Counted from the stretch's first letter, positions 33,554-43,661 are shown. The stretch is 64,000 nt of DNA from Lentisalinibacter sp037382365 (GCA_037382365.1 JARRPZ010000011.1:1-64000); one strand, 5' to 3'. Numbers and translations: made by a program. Notes: generated by a model not told the origin, from the sequence alone.

Positions 33554-34968
33554 TTGACGCTGCAGATACCTGACTTCTCCGCCGCGCGCCTGCTGGTCGC
33601 CGGTGACGTGATGCTCGACCAGTACTGGTTCGGTTCCACCGGGCGCATCTCGCCGGAGGCGCCGGTGCCGGTGGTTCACGTCCGCGACGGCGAGGAGAGG
33701 CGGCGAACGTCGCGGTCAACCTGTCCGGGTTGGGCGTGCGGACCTCCCTGGTGGGCGTCGTCGGCGCGGACGAGGATGCATCGCGTCTGGCAGCCCTGCT
33801 CGATGCCCGTGGCATCGACTGCCGCTTCGCCGTTTCCGCAGGGTCACCCACCATCACGAAGCTGCGGGTCTTATCCCGCGGTCAGCAGTTGATCCGCCTC
33901 GATCGGGAAGAGTCGCAGCCGGCGGGGAGCGTCTCGATCCGCGAACCGTTCGAGGCAGCCCTCGAGGCGAGCGATCTCGTCATCCTGTCCGACTACGCCA
34001 AGGGCGCGCTGCACGAGGTCGGCCTCCTGATCGCTGCTGCACGCGAAGCCGGTGTGCCGGTGCTGGTCGACCCGAAGGGCCGCGACTTCGATCGCTACCG
34101 GGGTGCGGCGCTGCTGACGCCGAACCAGGCGGAATTCGAAGCGGTCGCAGGGGTCCCACGCGACGACGATGATCTGCTCGCGCGAGCCCGACGCATGATC
34201 GACGACCTGGACCTGGGGGCGCTCGTGGTCACACGCAGCGAGAAGGGTATGCTGGTCGTCGAGCGCGACGGCGAGGCGCGGTTCCTCTCCACCGAAGCCC
34301 GGGAAGTCTTCGATGTCACCGGTGCCGGTGATACGGTGATCGCGACCCTGGGGGCTGCGCTCGCTGCGGGGCAGTCGCCGGGCGACGCGGCGGCGCTCGC
34401 GAATCTGGCGGCCGGACTCGTGGTGCGCAAGATCGGCGTGGCGGGAGTGACTCCCTCCGAACTCAGGGTGGCACTGCACCAGCGGGGGAAGGGTGGCCGG
34501 GGACTCGTCGACGAGTCCGCGCTCCTCGAGTTCACTGCCGAGGCGCGGAGCAGGGGCGAGCGCATCGTCATGACCAACGGCTGCTTCGATATCCTGCACG
34601 CCGGACATGTCACCTACCTGGAGGAGGCGAAGACCCTCGGCGACCGACTGATCGTCGCGGTCAACACGGACGAGTCCGTGCGCCGGCTGAAAGGCGAGGG
34701 TCGGCCGGTAAACCCGGTGGAGGATCGGATGGCGGTGCTGGCGGGACTGGCGGCCGTGGACTGGGTAGTGCCGTTCCCGGAAGAGACGCCGGCGCGCCTG
34801 ATCGAGGCGGTCCTCCCCGATGTCCTCGTGAAAGGCGGAGACTACAGGCCGGACGAGATCGCGGGCGGTCCGGCAGTGCTGGCCGCGGGCGGCGAAGTGC
34901 GCGTGCTGGCTTTCCGGGAAGGCCGTTCGAGCTCGCACATCATCGAGACCATACGCAGCCTGCCCTGA
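33554..34968 (+). pseudogene. hldE: Bifunctional HldE (heptose-7-phosphate kinase / heptose-1-phosphate adenylyltransferase), frameshifted
   Basis: Two reading frames together encode one HldE of about 475 residues. Frame one covers the N-terminus (LLVAGDVMLDQYWFGSTGRISPEAPVPVV, to about 33697). The frame then shifts and continues from about 33700 with AANVAVNLSGLGVRTSLVG through the ribokinase-like domain (VFDVTGAGDTVIA) and the nucleotidyltransferase domain (TNGCFDILHAGHVTYLEEAK). Comparison with the family pattern E-E-R-P-G-G-A-A-N implies about 10 bases missing at 33698-33699, removing the Pro-Gly-Gly of the sugar-kinase signature. The enzyme makes ADP-heptose precursor for the LPS inner core. 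The start is probably TTG at 33554; no ATG fits. The lesion is real or an assembly error; everything on both sides is intact. waaA follows 16 bases later. Confidence 0.85.
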
Positions 34969-34984
34969 GCCAGGAGGCCCCACG

Positions 34985-36268
34985 GTGAGGTTCGTCTACC
35001 AGCTGCTGGTCTATCTCGCGACTCCGTTCGTATTCCTCTTCTGGGTCTGGCGGGGGTTTACACGGAAGGGCTACCACGATCGGCTCGGGCAGCGATTCGG
35101 TTTCGGATTGCCGGACATCCCGGGCGGCTCGGTGTGGGTGCACGCAGTCTCTGTCGGGGAAGTGCAGGCGGCGGCACCGCTGATCAAGGCGCTGAAGGAG
35201 CGTTTCCCCGAGCTCGCAGTCGTCGTCACGACGGTCACCCCCACCGGTGCCGAGCGGGTGGAGCGCCTGTTCGGCAGCGAGGTCACGCACTGCTTCGCGC
35301 CTTTCGAAACGCCGGGAGCGGTGCGGCGCTTCTTCGATCGGATCAGACCCCGTATCGCAGTCATCGTCGAGACGGAACTCTGGCCAAACCTGTATGCCGA
35401 ATGCGGCCGTCGCCAGGTGCCCCTGGTGCTCGCCAGCGCCCGCATCTCGCCGCGCTCAGTGGCCCGCTACAGGCATCTGACACCCTTGTTCCGGGAAGCG
35501 TTGTCCCACGGCATCGTGATCGGCGCCCAGAGCGAACAGGATGCGGAGCGTTTCAGGGATCTCGGGGCCGCGCCGGCGCGCACGTTCGTCACCGGCAATA
35601 TCAAGTTCGATGTCGAGATCGACGAGACCCTCGGCGGTCGCGGCCGGGCATTCGCGGCGGAGCATTTCCCGGGCCGCAGCGTGTGGATCGCGGCGAGCAC
35701 GCATGCGGGAGAGGAGGAGATCGTACTCGCCGCCCACCGCCGGCTGCTGGAGCATGTACCGGATGCGCTGCTCGTTCTGGTACCGCGGCACCCGGAGCGA
35801 TTCGGGGCGGTGGGCGAGCTGGTGGCACAACAGGGATTCGATTGCGTCACGCGGACGAGCGGCGAGCGCTGCCGGGAGGACACGGCGGTGTTCCTCGGTG
35901 ACACCATGGGCGAGCTGCCCCTCTTCTACGCGGCTTCCGATATCGCTTTCGTGGCCGGCAGCCTGGTGCCGATCGGGGGGCACAATCTCCTCGAGCCGGC
36001 GGCGGTGGGATTACCGATCCTCACCGGCCCCCACCTGTTCAACGCGGAGGACATCGCGGAGATGTTCGTGGAGCAGGGGGCGTGTCGCATCGTCGAGAAC
36101 GAGGAGGGTCTGGCGCTCGCCCTGGCTGAATTGTTCGCCGATGAAAGCCTGCGCCGGGACATGGGTGAACGGGCCCGCCAGCTGTTGCTGGATAATCGCG
36201 GTGCGCTGCGTCGCCTGCTCGATCTGCTGGAACCTCTGACGCTGACGGATGGCTGCGAAAGCCGCTGA
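34985..36268 (+). CDS. waaA: 3-deoxy-D-manno-octulosonic acid transferase WaaA (KdtA)
   Basis: This 427-residue inner-membrane glycosyltransferase adds Kdo to lipid A precursor. It has an N-terminal membrane anchor (about 5-22), then the Kdo-transferase domain WVHAVSVGEVQAA with the catalytic Glu, VVVTTVTPTGAERV, ETELWPNLYAEC. The GT-B C-terminal half has VFLGDTMGELPLFYAASDIAFVAGS and GGHNLLEPAA. GTG at 34985 has AGGAGG 7 bases upstream. It lies directly after hldE, so LPS inner-core genes are grouped, and is convergent with tolC. Confidence 0.96.
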   Translation: MRFVYQLLVYLATPFVFLFWVWRGFTRKGYHDRLGQRFGFGLPDIPGGSVWVHAVSVGEVQAAAPLIKALKERFPELAVVVTTVTPTGAERVERLFGSEVTHCFAPFETPGAVRRFFDRIRPRIAVIVETELWPNLYAECGRRQVPLVLASARISPRSVARYRHLTPLFREALSHGIVIGAQSEQDAERFRDLGAAPARTFVTGNIKFDVEIDETLGGRGRAFAAEHFPGRSVWIAASTHAGEEEIVLAAHRRLLEHVPDALLVLVPRHPERFGAVGELVAQQGFDCVTRTSGERCREDTAVFLGDTMGELPLFYAASDIAFVAGSLVPIGGHNLLEPAAVGLPILTGPHLFNAEDIAEMFVEQGACRIVENEEGLALALAELFADESLRRDMGERARQLLLDNRGALRRLLDLLEPLTLTDGCESR

Positions 36269-36273
36269 CCCGT

Positions 36274-37716
36274 CTAGCGGTACTTCTCCAGTTCCTTCAG
36301 CACCGACGGCGCCACGATCGTATTCTCGGACCGGGGCACGAGGATGGCTTCGATCTGCTCAAGATCCTGGATACGCAGCGTCCCGGCGGCCTGCTTCAGT
36401 CGCAGCATGTTCAGCAGGTAGTCGTAGCGCGAGCGACGGTATTCGGTGAGTGCTCTCAATACCTGCTGCTGGGCCTGAAGAACATCGACCGTCGTACGGG
36501 TACCGACCTCGAAACCGGCCTCGGTCGCCTCGAGAGCCGTTCGCGCAGACGATACCGCCTGGCGCAGTGCCTTCACCCGGGAGATTTCGGCGATCACGCC
36601 AAGGTACGCGTCCCGTGCCTGACGTTCCGTCTCCCGGGCGACCCGCTGCAATTGTTCGCGGGCGGCCCGGTGGAGATAGACCGCTTCGCGGACTTCGGCC
36701 GATGTCCGTCCGCCGGAGAAGATCGGCACGCGCACTTCGAGCGCGATGCTGTCGGAGGTCTGGTCGTTGAAGACGTCGTTGAAAGGACCCCCCTGGTTCG
36801 AGCGCTCCAGTTCCCGATCGAAATCGCTGCGGCTCGCCACGAGATCCAGTGTCGGGTAATGGCCGGAACGTCGCGAATCGATCTCCTGGCTGGCGATCTC
36901 GGCATTCAGACGGGAGGCGACGAGCGACAGATTCTGCTCCAGGGCGGTGTCCACCCAGGCATCTTCTTCGACCGGATCCGGCGTCTCGAGACTGAGCTCC
37001 TCGCCGGGCGTTTCCAGGTCCTTCAGGTACTCGCCCGTGATCTCCCGCAGACCCTCCCGCGCCGTTGCGAGAGCGCGTTTGGCCGCGATCTCGTCCGCGA
37101 CTGCCTGATCGTAAGCGGCCTGGGCTTCCTGGACGTCGGTAATCGCGATCAGTCCGACCTCGAAGCGTTGCTTGGCCTGCTCCAGCTGCCGCGCGATGGC
37201 CAGCTTGCTGACCTCGGTCGCCTCGAGCGTGTCCTCTGCGGCCAGTACCTCGAAGTAGCGGGTGGCGACCCGCAGTATCAGGTCCTGCTGGGCCGCTTCG
37301 AAATCGGCCTCGGCACGAGCCACGCGCTTGCCGGCCTGCTTGAGACCGACGTACTGATCCCAGCGGAAGACCGTCTGGCGCAGTTCGATCTGCCACTGTG
37401 TCGTCTCGATATCCTTGTCCTCGAACTCGCTGGTCACGGTGACGATCTCACCCCCCGGCGTCACCTGCTGGAATGCCGAGGCGCCGTCGGCCTTTCCCCT
37501 GCTCTCACTCGCGGAAGCATTCAGTTGTGGCAGCAGGAGACCGCGTGCCTGAGGAACCAGCGTCTCGGCTGCCAGCCGGTTCGCCTCCGCTTCCCGGATC
37601 AGGGGGTCGCTCTGCAGGGCCCGCTGGTAGACCTCCAGCAGCGACTCCCCCTGTGCAGGGAGAGCGGTCGCCAGCGCGGCGATCGGCACCAGGACGGCGA
37701 ATTTGCGGATATCCAT
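36274..37716 (-). CDS. tolC: TolC-family outer membrane channel
   Basis: This 480-residue protein has a signal peptide (about 1-23, ending AQG) and the TolC start SLLEVYQRALQSDPLIREAEANRLAAE. Two homologous halves rich in long amphipathic helices follow, each with the conserved repeat of the OEP fold (QARGLLLPQL; SGHYPTLDLVASRS). TolC trimers form the outer-membrane exit duct for RND efflux pumps and type I secretion. It is last in the run pcm, rhodanese, tolC on the minus strand, an order I recall from other gammaproteobacteria, where waaA also follows on the other strand. Confidence 0.94.
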   Translation of the reverse strand: MDIRKFAVLVPIAALATALPAQGESLLEVYQRALQSDPLIREAEANRLAAETLVPQARGLLLPQLNASASESRGKADGASAFQQVTPGGEIVTVTSEFEDKDIETTQWQIELRQTVFRWDQYVGLKQAGKRVARAEADFEAAQQDLILRVATRYFEVLAAEDTLEATEVSKLAIARQLEQAKQRFEVGLIAITDVQEAQAAYDQAVADEIAAKRALATAREGLREITGEYLKDLETPGEELSLETPDPVEEDAWVDTALEQNLSLVASRLNAEIASQEIDSRRSGHYPTLDLVASRSDFDRELERSNQGGPFNDVFNDQTSDSIALEVRVPIFSGGRTSAEVREAVYLHRAAREQLQRVARETERQARDAYLGVIAEISRVKALRQAVSSARTALEATEAGFEVGTRTTVDVLQAQQQVLRALTEYRRSRYDYLLNMLRLKQAAGTLRIQDLEQIEAILVPRSENTIVAPSVLKELEKYR

Positions 37717-37794
37717 AACTGTCCTTCTATCATCGGTTTGGCAGCCGGGTGTTTTAGTTAGCTATATCACTATAGCAGCGGCGGCGACCGCCAC

Positions 37795-38118
37795 TCAATA
37801 GCGCGGGAGCGACGAATCCACCTCCACCGCCCAGGCATCGATGCCGCCGGTCACGTTGGCGACTCGCTCGAATCCCAGTCGACAGAGGTAGCCGGCGACC
37901 CGCAAGCTGCGCATGCCGCTGTGGCAGAGTACGGCGATCGGTCTTCGCCGGTCCAGTTCGGCGTGTCGCATCGGTATCTCCGCCATCGGAATCGCCATGG
38001 CCTGTTCGAGCGACACGATACCCAACTCCCAGGGTTCGCGGACATCCAGGATCTGCCACGGTTCGCCTTCGCGCACGAGGGTCGCGAGTTCTGCAGGTGT
38101 GATCTCGTCGATCTTCAT
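37795..38118 (-). CDS. Single-domain rhodanese (sulfurtransferase)
   Basis: This 107-residue protein has the rhodanese fold markers ILDVREPWELG near residues 23-33, and an active-site loop VLCHSGMRSLRVA with the catalytic Cys near residue 64, then GFERVANVTGGIDAW. It may carry a persulfide for sulfur transfer, or act as a thiol-phosphatase-like module; the target is unknown. It lies between the isoaspartate methyltransferase (33-base gap) and tolC (78-base gap). Confidence 0.9.
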   Translation of the reverse strand: MKIDEITPAELATLVREGEPWQILDVREPWELGIVSLEQAMAIPMAEIPMRHAELDRRRPIAVLCHSGMRSLRVAGYLCRLGFERVANVTGGIDAWAVEVDSSLPRY

Positions 38119-38151
38119 GATGCCAGGCCCCCGGCGGATCGCCGGCGCCGG

Positions 38152-38802
38152 TCAGAACCGGAACTCAGATGGTCGTGCGGCATTGCGTAGCGGGTTCAAC
38201 ACCGTTTCGAAAAGGCTCTCCCGGCTCCACTCGTTCTCTCCGGACCGGGTCACGAGCAGGGCCTCCATCACGGGCGGTTCACCGACCACGAGGAACAGGC
38301 GGCCGTCGATGGCGAGGGCGTCGGCAAAGCGTTGTTCGAAGACCGGCACGGAGCCGGTGACCGCGACAGCGTCGAACTCACCGGCCGGGAGCGCCTGCAT
38401 CGCATCCATGGTGACGAGTTCCGTGTTCACGATATCCAGTTCCCTCAGCTTATCGCTCGCCGTCGCCACAAAATCCGAGTGGCAGTCGATACTGACGACG
38501 TGCTCCCCTAGCCTGGCCAGGCAGGCGGTCAGGAATCCCGTGCCCGTGCCGATCTCGAGAATGCGATCACCGGCCTCGATCTCGAGAGACTGCAGCAGAC
38601 GACCCTCGACCTTCGGAGCCATCATGTTCTCCCCGTGTGCCAGCGGGATCTCGGTATCGGCGAAGGCGAGCTGCTGCCACTGCGCCGGCACGAAGTGTTC
38701 GCGGGGAACCTCGCCGAGGACACGCAGCACCTGCGGCTGCAGTACGTCCCAGGCGCGGACCTGCTGATCGATCATCTGTTCGCGGGCGCTGTCGAAGTTC
38801 AT
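38152..38802 (-). CDS. Protein-L-isoaspartate O-methyltransferase family protein
   Basis: This 216-residue class I methyltransferase has the PCMT N-terminus NFDSAREQMIDQQVRAWDV, REHFVPAQW, the SAM motif ILEIGTGTGFLTACLARLG, and VVSIDCHSDF. The family repairs isoaspartyl damage in proteins, but the IPL/GENMMAPK segment (IPLAHGENMMAPKVEGRLLQ) differs from the canonical PCMT active site of enterics (where SxSxP/xxA is expected). It therefore belongs to the PcmT-like subgroup adjacent to tolC, whose activity is less certain. ATG at 38802 is chosen over a longer frame to 38874. Confidence 0.85.
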   Translation of the reverse strand: MNFDSAREQMIDQQVRAWDVLQPQVLRVLGEVPREHFVPAQWQQLAFADTEIPLAHGENMMAPKVEGRLLQSLEIEAGDRILEIGTGTGFLTACLARLGEHVVSIDCHSDFVATASDKLRELDIVNTELVTMDAMQALPAGEFDAVAVTGSVPVFEQRFADALAIDGRLFLVVGEPPVMEALLVTRSGENEWSRESLFETVLNPLRNAARPSEFRF

Positions 38803-39030
38803 CCGGTCGGCTCGGTCGAGGTTGTCGAGGCAGGAAACGCCCGTGAGATTACGGAGTTTACAGAACGCTGACAAGGATGCGCGGAAGCCGATTGTCCGGC
38901 GTTATGGTTAATTGGTCGGTCAGCCCGCTGCCGTTTAGGCTATGCTACTCGGTGGCAGAGTCTAGGCTCTTGAAAGAACAAGAATTTTAATGACTTCCGA
39001 TGCCCGTATTCAGGGATTGACGAGCGAAAC

Positions 39031-41343
39031 ATGCCATCAACCGCGCTGATCGCTGCCGTTGCCGTTCTGGCACCGGCCGTGCTGGTCCTGCTCGTGCTCG
39101 TCCTCGTTCTGCGAAGGCGCCACACGGAACGCCTGCACAGGCTGAACGAAGAGGTGATCGAGGTGGCCGCGGATGCTGCGGTGGGACGTCGTCTGAGCCC
39201 GGCCGATGATCCGCTGCTCGCCCCTCTCGGGCGATCCCTGAACGGCCTCTTCGAAGCGATGGCCGAGAAGGACGAGGCCGCGTTCGAATCCGAGCGCATG
39301 CTCCGTCGGCTGGTCCGCACGATGCCGGAGGTGGTCCTGCTACACGACGACCGGGTGCATCTCGCCAACGATGCAGCCGGTCGTCTGATCGGTCTCGAAC
39401 CCGAAAAGCTCGAAGGTCGCCCGGTGAGCGATCTCGTGCGACCGGCTTTCCGGGCGCTGTTCCGTCGCATGGTCACGCGTCTGCTGGCCGGTGAGATCGG
39501 ACCGCAGCGTCTCGAGATGCAGCTCATCAATGGTGACGAACAGGGGCTCTGGGTGGAGGCGGGCATGACGGTCGTCACCCGGGAGGGTCGGCCTCTGGTA
39601 CTCACGATCGCGCGGGACATCAGCCACCGGCGCGATGCGACATCTTCTTTGTTCGGAGATCAGAGCCAGGTTGCCGCCGTACTCGAATCCATCGGTTATG
39701 GCGTCATCACGACGGATACGCGCGGCCACGTCGAGTACATGAACCGGGAGGCGGAACTCCTCACCGGACACGACGCAGAGGATTCCCGCGGGCAGCCGTT
39801 CGCGGAGGTCATGCAGCTCATCGACGAACTGGACAAGCGCTCGCTCGGCGATCCCGTGGAACGGTGTCTGTCCATGCGGCAGCGGGTCAACATGGGGAGG
39901 CGCGCCCTGATGATCGGGCGGGACGACGAGCACGAGCATTCCGTGGAACTGACCGCGTCGCCGATCCGCAACAGCGAGGGCGGTATCGAAGGCGTCGTCG
40001 TGCTCTTCCATGATGTGAGCGAGATGCGCGGGCTGACACGCCAGATGAGTTATCAGGCCTCCCATGACGCCCTCACCGGCCTGATCAACCGGCGGGAGAT
40101 GGAACGCCGGCTGGAGGAGGCCGTCGAGAATGCGAAGCGCGAGAAGACCAGCCATATGCTCTGCTACCTGGACCTCGACCGCTTCAAGGCGGTCAACGAT
40201 ACCTGCGGACACATGGCCGGTGATGCCCTGTTGCGGGAGGTCGCATCGCTGATCAAGGATCAGGTGCGGGACTCCGATTCCGTGGCGCGGATCGGAGGCG
40301 ACGAGTTCGCGATGTTGCTGATGGGCTGCCCCCTCGAAAAGGCGCGCCAGATCGCGGGTGACGTCGTACAGGCGATCGCCGATCATCGGTTCGTCTGGCA
40401 GGAGCGTATATTCACCATCGGCATCAGCATCGGCATCGTCGAGATCGGGGCCGACTCCGGATCGGTCCAGGACATGCTGGCGGCGGCGGATTCCGCCTGC
40501 TACATGGCCAAGCAGCGAGGCCGCTCCCAGGTCCACGTGTACTCCTCGGCGGACGAAGCCGCGGCCAGGGAACGGGGCGAGATCCAGTGGCTGAGACGCC
40601 TGCAGGACGCATTGGCCAACGGCGGCTTCGTACTGGCGACCCAGCCTATCATCGCGCTGGATGCGAGCGAGGATGCCGGCCCGGCCATGGAAGTGCTGCT
40701 GCGTTTCCAGGACAGCCAGGGCCGCACCGAGACGCCACGGGATTTCATCCCGGCGGCGGAGCGTTATCGTCTGATGCCCCAGATCGACCGCTGGGTGGTC
40801 CTGGCCGCGTTCACGGCGATAGCCGCCGGCGACATCCGCGTCCCCGCGGAGCGCAGCTGCATCATCAACCTCTCGGGGCAGACGCTGGGGGATGCGGACT
40901 TCCTCGAATACGTTGTCGAGACGCTCGACCGTACCGGCGTCACGCCGTCGCGGGTCGGTTTCGAGATGACGGAGGCGGCGCTGATCGGCGAACCCCGCCA
41001 GGCCCAGCGCTTCATCGAGGTGCTGCACGGCATGGGCTGTCGTTTCGCGCTGGACGACTTCGGCAGCGGGCTCGGCGCATTCTCGAATCTGAAGCACCTG
41101 CCGGTCGACTACCTGAAGATCGACGGTGCCTTCACCCGTAATCTCGGTCGCGACCCGGTCAATCAGGAGATGGTCAGTGCGATGATCAAGCTGGCGAAGA
41201 AGATGAATTTCATGACCGTGGCCGAGCAGGTCGAAGAGCAGCGAGACTTCGACATGCTGCGCGAGATGGGTGTCGATTTCGCCCAGGGCTACCTCATCGA
41301 CCGGCCGCGGCTGCTCGGCGCCGGAAGCGCGGAGCCGGCATAA
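39031..41343 (+). CDS. Membrane-anchored PAS-PAS-GGDEF-EAL signalling protein
   Basis: This 770-residue protein has an N-terminal transmembrane helix (about 5-27), two PAS-like domains (about 90-200 and 215-330), then a GGDEF domain with the intact motif RIGGDEF near residue 421 and DLDRFKAVND. An EAL-type domain starts near 535 with MEVLLRF, i.e. Glu-Val-Leu in place of Glu-Ala-Leu. It also has EMTEAAL, DDFGSGLGAFSNLKHLPVDYLKID and a late VAEQVEE, so the metal-binding acidic residues look present. Both cyclic-di-GMP synthesis and hydrolysis are therefore possible, with net activity set by the PAS sensors. It stands alone and is divergent from the isoaspartate methyltransferase (228-bp gap). 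Confidence 0.93.
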   Translation: MPSTALIAAVAVLAPAVLVLLVLVLVLRRRHTERLHRLNEEVIEVAADAAVGRRLSPADDPLLAPLGRSLNGLFEAMAEKDEAAFESERMLRRLVRTMPEVVLLHDDRVHLANDAAGRLIGLEPEKLEGRPVSDLVRPAFRALFRRMVTRLLAGEIGPQRLEMQLINGDEQGLWVEAGMTVVTREGRPLVLTIARDISHRRDATSSLFGDQSQVAAVLESIGYGVITTDTRGHVEYMNREAELLTGHDAEDSRGQPFAEVMQLIDELDKRSLGDPVERCLSMRQRVNMGRRALMIGRDDEHEHSVELTASPIRNSEGGIEGVVVLFHDVSEMRGLTRQMSYQASHDALTGLINRREMERRLEEAVENAKREKTSHMLCYLDLDRFKAVNDTCGHMAGDALLREVASLIKDQVRDSDSVARIGGDEFAMLLMGCPLEKARQIAGDVVQAIADHRFVWQERIFTIGISIGIVEIGADSGSVQDMLAAADSACYMAKQRGRSQVHVYSSADEAAARERGEIQWLRRLQDALANGGFVLATQPIIALDASEDAGPAMEVLLRFQDSQGRTETPRDFIPAAERYRLMPQIDRWVVLAAFTAIAAGDIRVPAERSCIINLSGQTLGDADFLEYVVETLDRTGVTPSRVGFEMTEAALIGEPRQAQRFIEVLHGMGCRFALDDFGSGLGAFSNLKHLPVDYLKIDGAFTRNLGRDPVNQEMVSAMIKLAKKMNFMTVAEQVEEQRDFDMLREMGVDFAQGYLIDRPRLLGAGSAEPA

Positions 41344-41373
41344 AAAAACCGCCGGATCCGTCGGATCCGGCGG
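41342..41373 (-). terminator. Rho-independent terminator of hppA
   Basis: A perfect stem CCGCCGGATCCG/CGGATCCGGCGG is followed on the minus strand by TTTTTTT. It directly follows the plus-strand stop of the GGDEF-EAL gene and lies 25 bases after the hppA stop. Confidence 0.9.
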
Positions 41374-41397
41374 TCCTCGATCACAATCCGGCGCGGA

Positions 41398-43394
41398 TCA
41401 GAGCAGTGGCACGATCAGCAGGGCCACGATGTTGATGATCTTGATCAGCGGGTTGATGGCCGGGCCCGCCGTGTCCTTGTACGGATCGCCGACGGTGTCC
41501 CCCGTGACGGCCGCTTTGTGGGCCTCGGAGCCCTTGCCGCCGAAGTTGCCGTCCTCTATGTACTTCTTCGCGTTGTCCCAGGCGCCGCCGCCGGCCGTCA
41601 TCGAGATGGCGACGAACAGGCCCGTGATGATGGTGCCAAGCAGCATGCCGCCCAGGGCGACCGGTCCGAGGATCAGGCCGACCACGATCGGCACCAGCAC
41701 CGGCAACAGGGAGGGGATGACCATCTCCTTGATGGCCGCCCGGGTCAGCATGTCCACGGCCCGCGAATAGTCCGGCTTCTGCGTGCCTTCCATGATGCCC
41801 GGCATCTCCCTGAACTGCCGGCGCACCTCGTTCACGACGGATCCCGCGGCCCGGCCAACGGCCTCCATCGCGAGTGCCCCGAACAGATAGGGGATGAGAC
41901 CGCCGATCAGCAGGCCGATGATGACCATATGGTCGGAAAGGTCGAATTCGAACAGCCGGTCGAAATTGGCCTCGAGCGCATGCGTGTAGTCCGCGAACAG
42001 GACGAGCGCGGCCAGGCCGGCCGAGCCGATCGCGTAGCCCTTGGTGACCGCTTTGGTCGTGTTGCCGACCGCGTCGAGCTGGTCCGTGATGTTGCGCACT
42101 TCGGGCTCGAGCTCGGCCATCTCCGCGATGCCGCCCGCGTTATCCGTGATCGGACCGAATGCGTCCAGAGCGACGACGATCCCGGTCATGGAAAGCATGG
42201 TCGTTGCGGCGATGCCGATGCCGTAGAGGCCCGCCAGCTCATAGGAACTCCAGATACTTGCGCAGACGGCGAGCACCGGCCAGGCGGTCGCCTTCATGGA
42301 GACACCGAGACCAGCGATGATGTTTGTCGCGTCACCGGTGAGCGAAGGTGCTCGGTACCGGTGTAATACTCCGTGATCCAGACCAGAAACGCCGTCAGCA
42401 GGAGGCCGACGACGGCCGCGCCGAACAGGTTCAAGGCCTGTCCCGTTTCGCCCATCATGATGTTGGTGATGGGATAGAATGCCGCGGCGGCCAGTACGCC
42501 GGCTGCGATCATGCCTTTGTAGAGCGCGCCCATGATGGAGCCGCTGGCGCCGGCCTTGACGAAGAAAGTGCCGATGATCGAAGCGACGATGGACGCGGCG
42601 CCCAGGACCAGCGGATAGACCCAGGCGGCCCAGCCCCACTCCGCGTGGAATAGCACACCGAGCAGCATCGTCGCGATGATCGTCACCGCGTAGGTCTCGA
42701 ACAGGTCGGCGGCCATGCCGGCGCAGTCGCCCACGTTGTCACCCACGTTGTCCGCGATGACGCCCGGGTTGCGCGGGTCGTCCTCGGGGATACCGGCCTC
42801 GACCTTGCCCACGAGGTCGGCACCGACGTCGGCGCCTTTCGTGAAGATGCCGCCGCCGAGACGCGCGAAGATGGAGATCAGCGAGCCGCCGAAAGCCAGA
42901 CCGACGAGCGCCTTGATGGCCTTCTCGCCCTCGATCCCGAAACCGTTCAGCAATGCGTAGTAGCCCGCGACGCCCAGCAGACCCAGGCCCACGACCAGCA
43001 GACCCGTGATGGCGCCGCCGCGGAAGGCGACGTCGAGCGCCGGATTCAGGCCTTTCCGGGCGGCCTCCGCCGTGCGTACATTGGCCCGTACCGAGACGAA
43101 CATGCCGATATAGCCCGCGAGCGCGGAGAAAATCGCTCCGATCGCGAAGCCGACCGCCGTCCACCAGTCGAGGGCGAAGCCGACGACCACGAAGAGCACG
43201 ACACCGACGATACCGATGGTCGTGTACTGGCGGTTCATGTAGGCGGCCGCGCCTTCCTGGATCGCGGCAGCGATCTCCTGCATCCGGTCGTTACCGTCCG
43301 ATTGTTTCAGTACCCACTGTACCGAGAACAATCCGTACAGGATGGCGAGGGCGCCGGCGCCTATGCAGAGCCAGAGCGCGAGTTGATACGACAT
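41398..43394 (-). pseudogene. hppA: H+-translocating inorganic pyrophosphatase, K+-independent type, frameshifted
   Basis: Two frames together give a membrane pyrophosphatase of about 673 residues that couples PPi hydrolysis to proton pumping. The N-terminal frame (43394 to about 42351) has GGGIFTKGADVGADLVGKVE and NVGDNVGDCAGMAADLFETY, the PPi/Mg binding core. The C-terminal frame (about 42345 to 41398) has DAFGPITDNAGGIAEM and GDTVGDPYKDTAGPAINPL. The segment GNTTKAVTKGYAIGSAGLAA carries Lys and Thr at the positions that distinguish K+-independent H+-pumps from K+-dependent ones (Ala/Gly). At the junction, 5 bases replace about 30 expected, so about 25 bases of the conserved P-V-R-S-I-A segment after ITEYYTGTE are missing. 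It is a real lesion or an assembly error. GGGAGG precedes the ATG. Confidence 0.9.
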
Positions 43395-43617
43395 GGGTCA
43401 ATCCTCCCGGTCATGTCCACCGATCGGCTCCGCGGCCGTCGGTCATTGGTTTTCTGTGGCCGGAGCACCCTCGCCGCCGCCCGAGACGACGGACGCGAAA
43501 TCAGTCAGGGCATCACATCCACGTGGCAGGGGCGGGGCGCGACCGTGCCTCTCCTGCTGCTGCTTCGTGCTGGTTGCCCGTTCGTAAGTCGCTGGAATTG
43601 CAGAGTTTATGTGCTCG

Positions 43618-43654
43618 TAAAAGGCCGCTGCCGCGCGTCTCCGACGGCGGCAGC
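43618..43654 (-). terminator. Probable terminator after the PPi-phosphofructokinase gene
   Basis: An 8-bp perfect stem (43627-43634 with 43647-43654) with a 12-base loop is followed on the minus strand by GGCCTTTTAC, 8 bases after the stop codon. The rest of the gap to hppA (43395-43617) shows no gene; it must hold the hppA promoter. Confidence 0.7.
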
Positions 43655-43661
43655 GCGCGCA

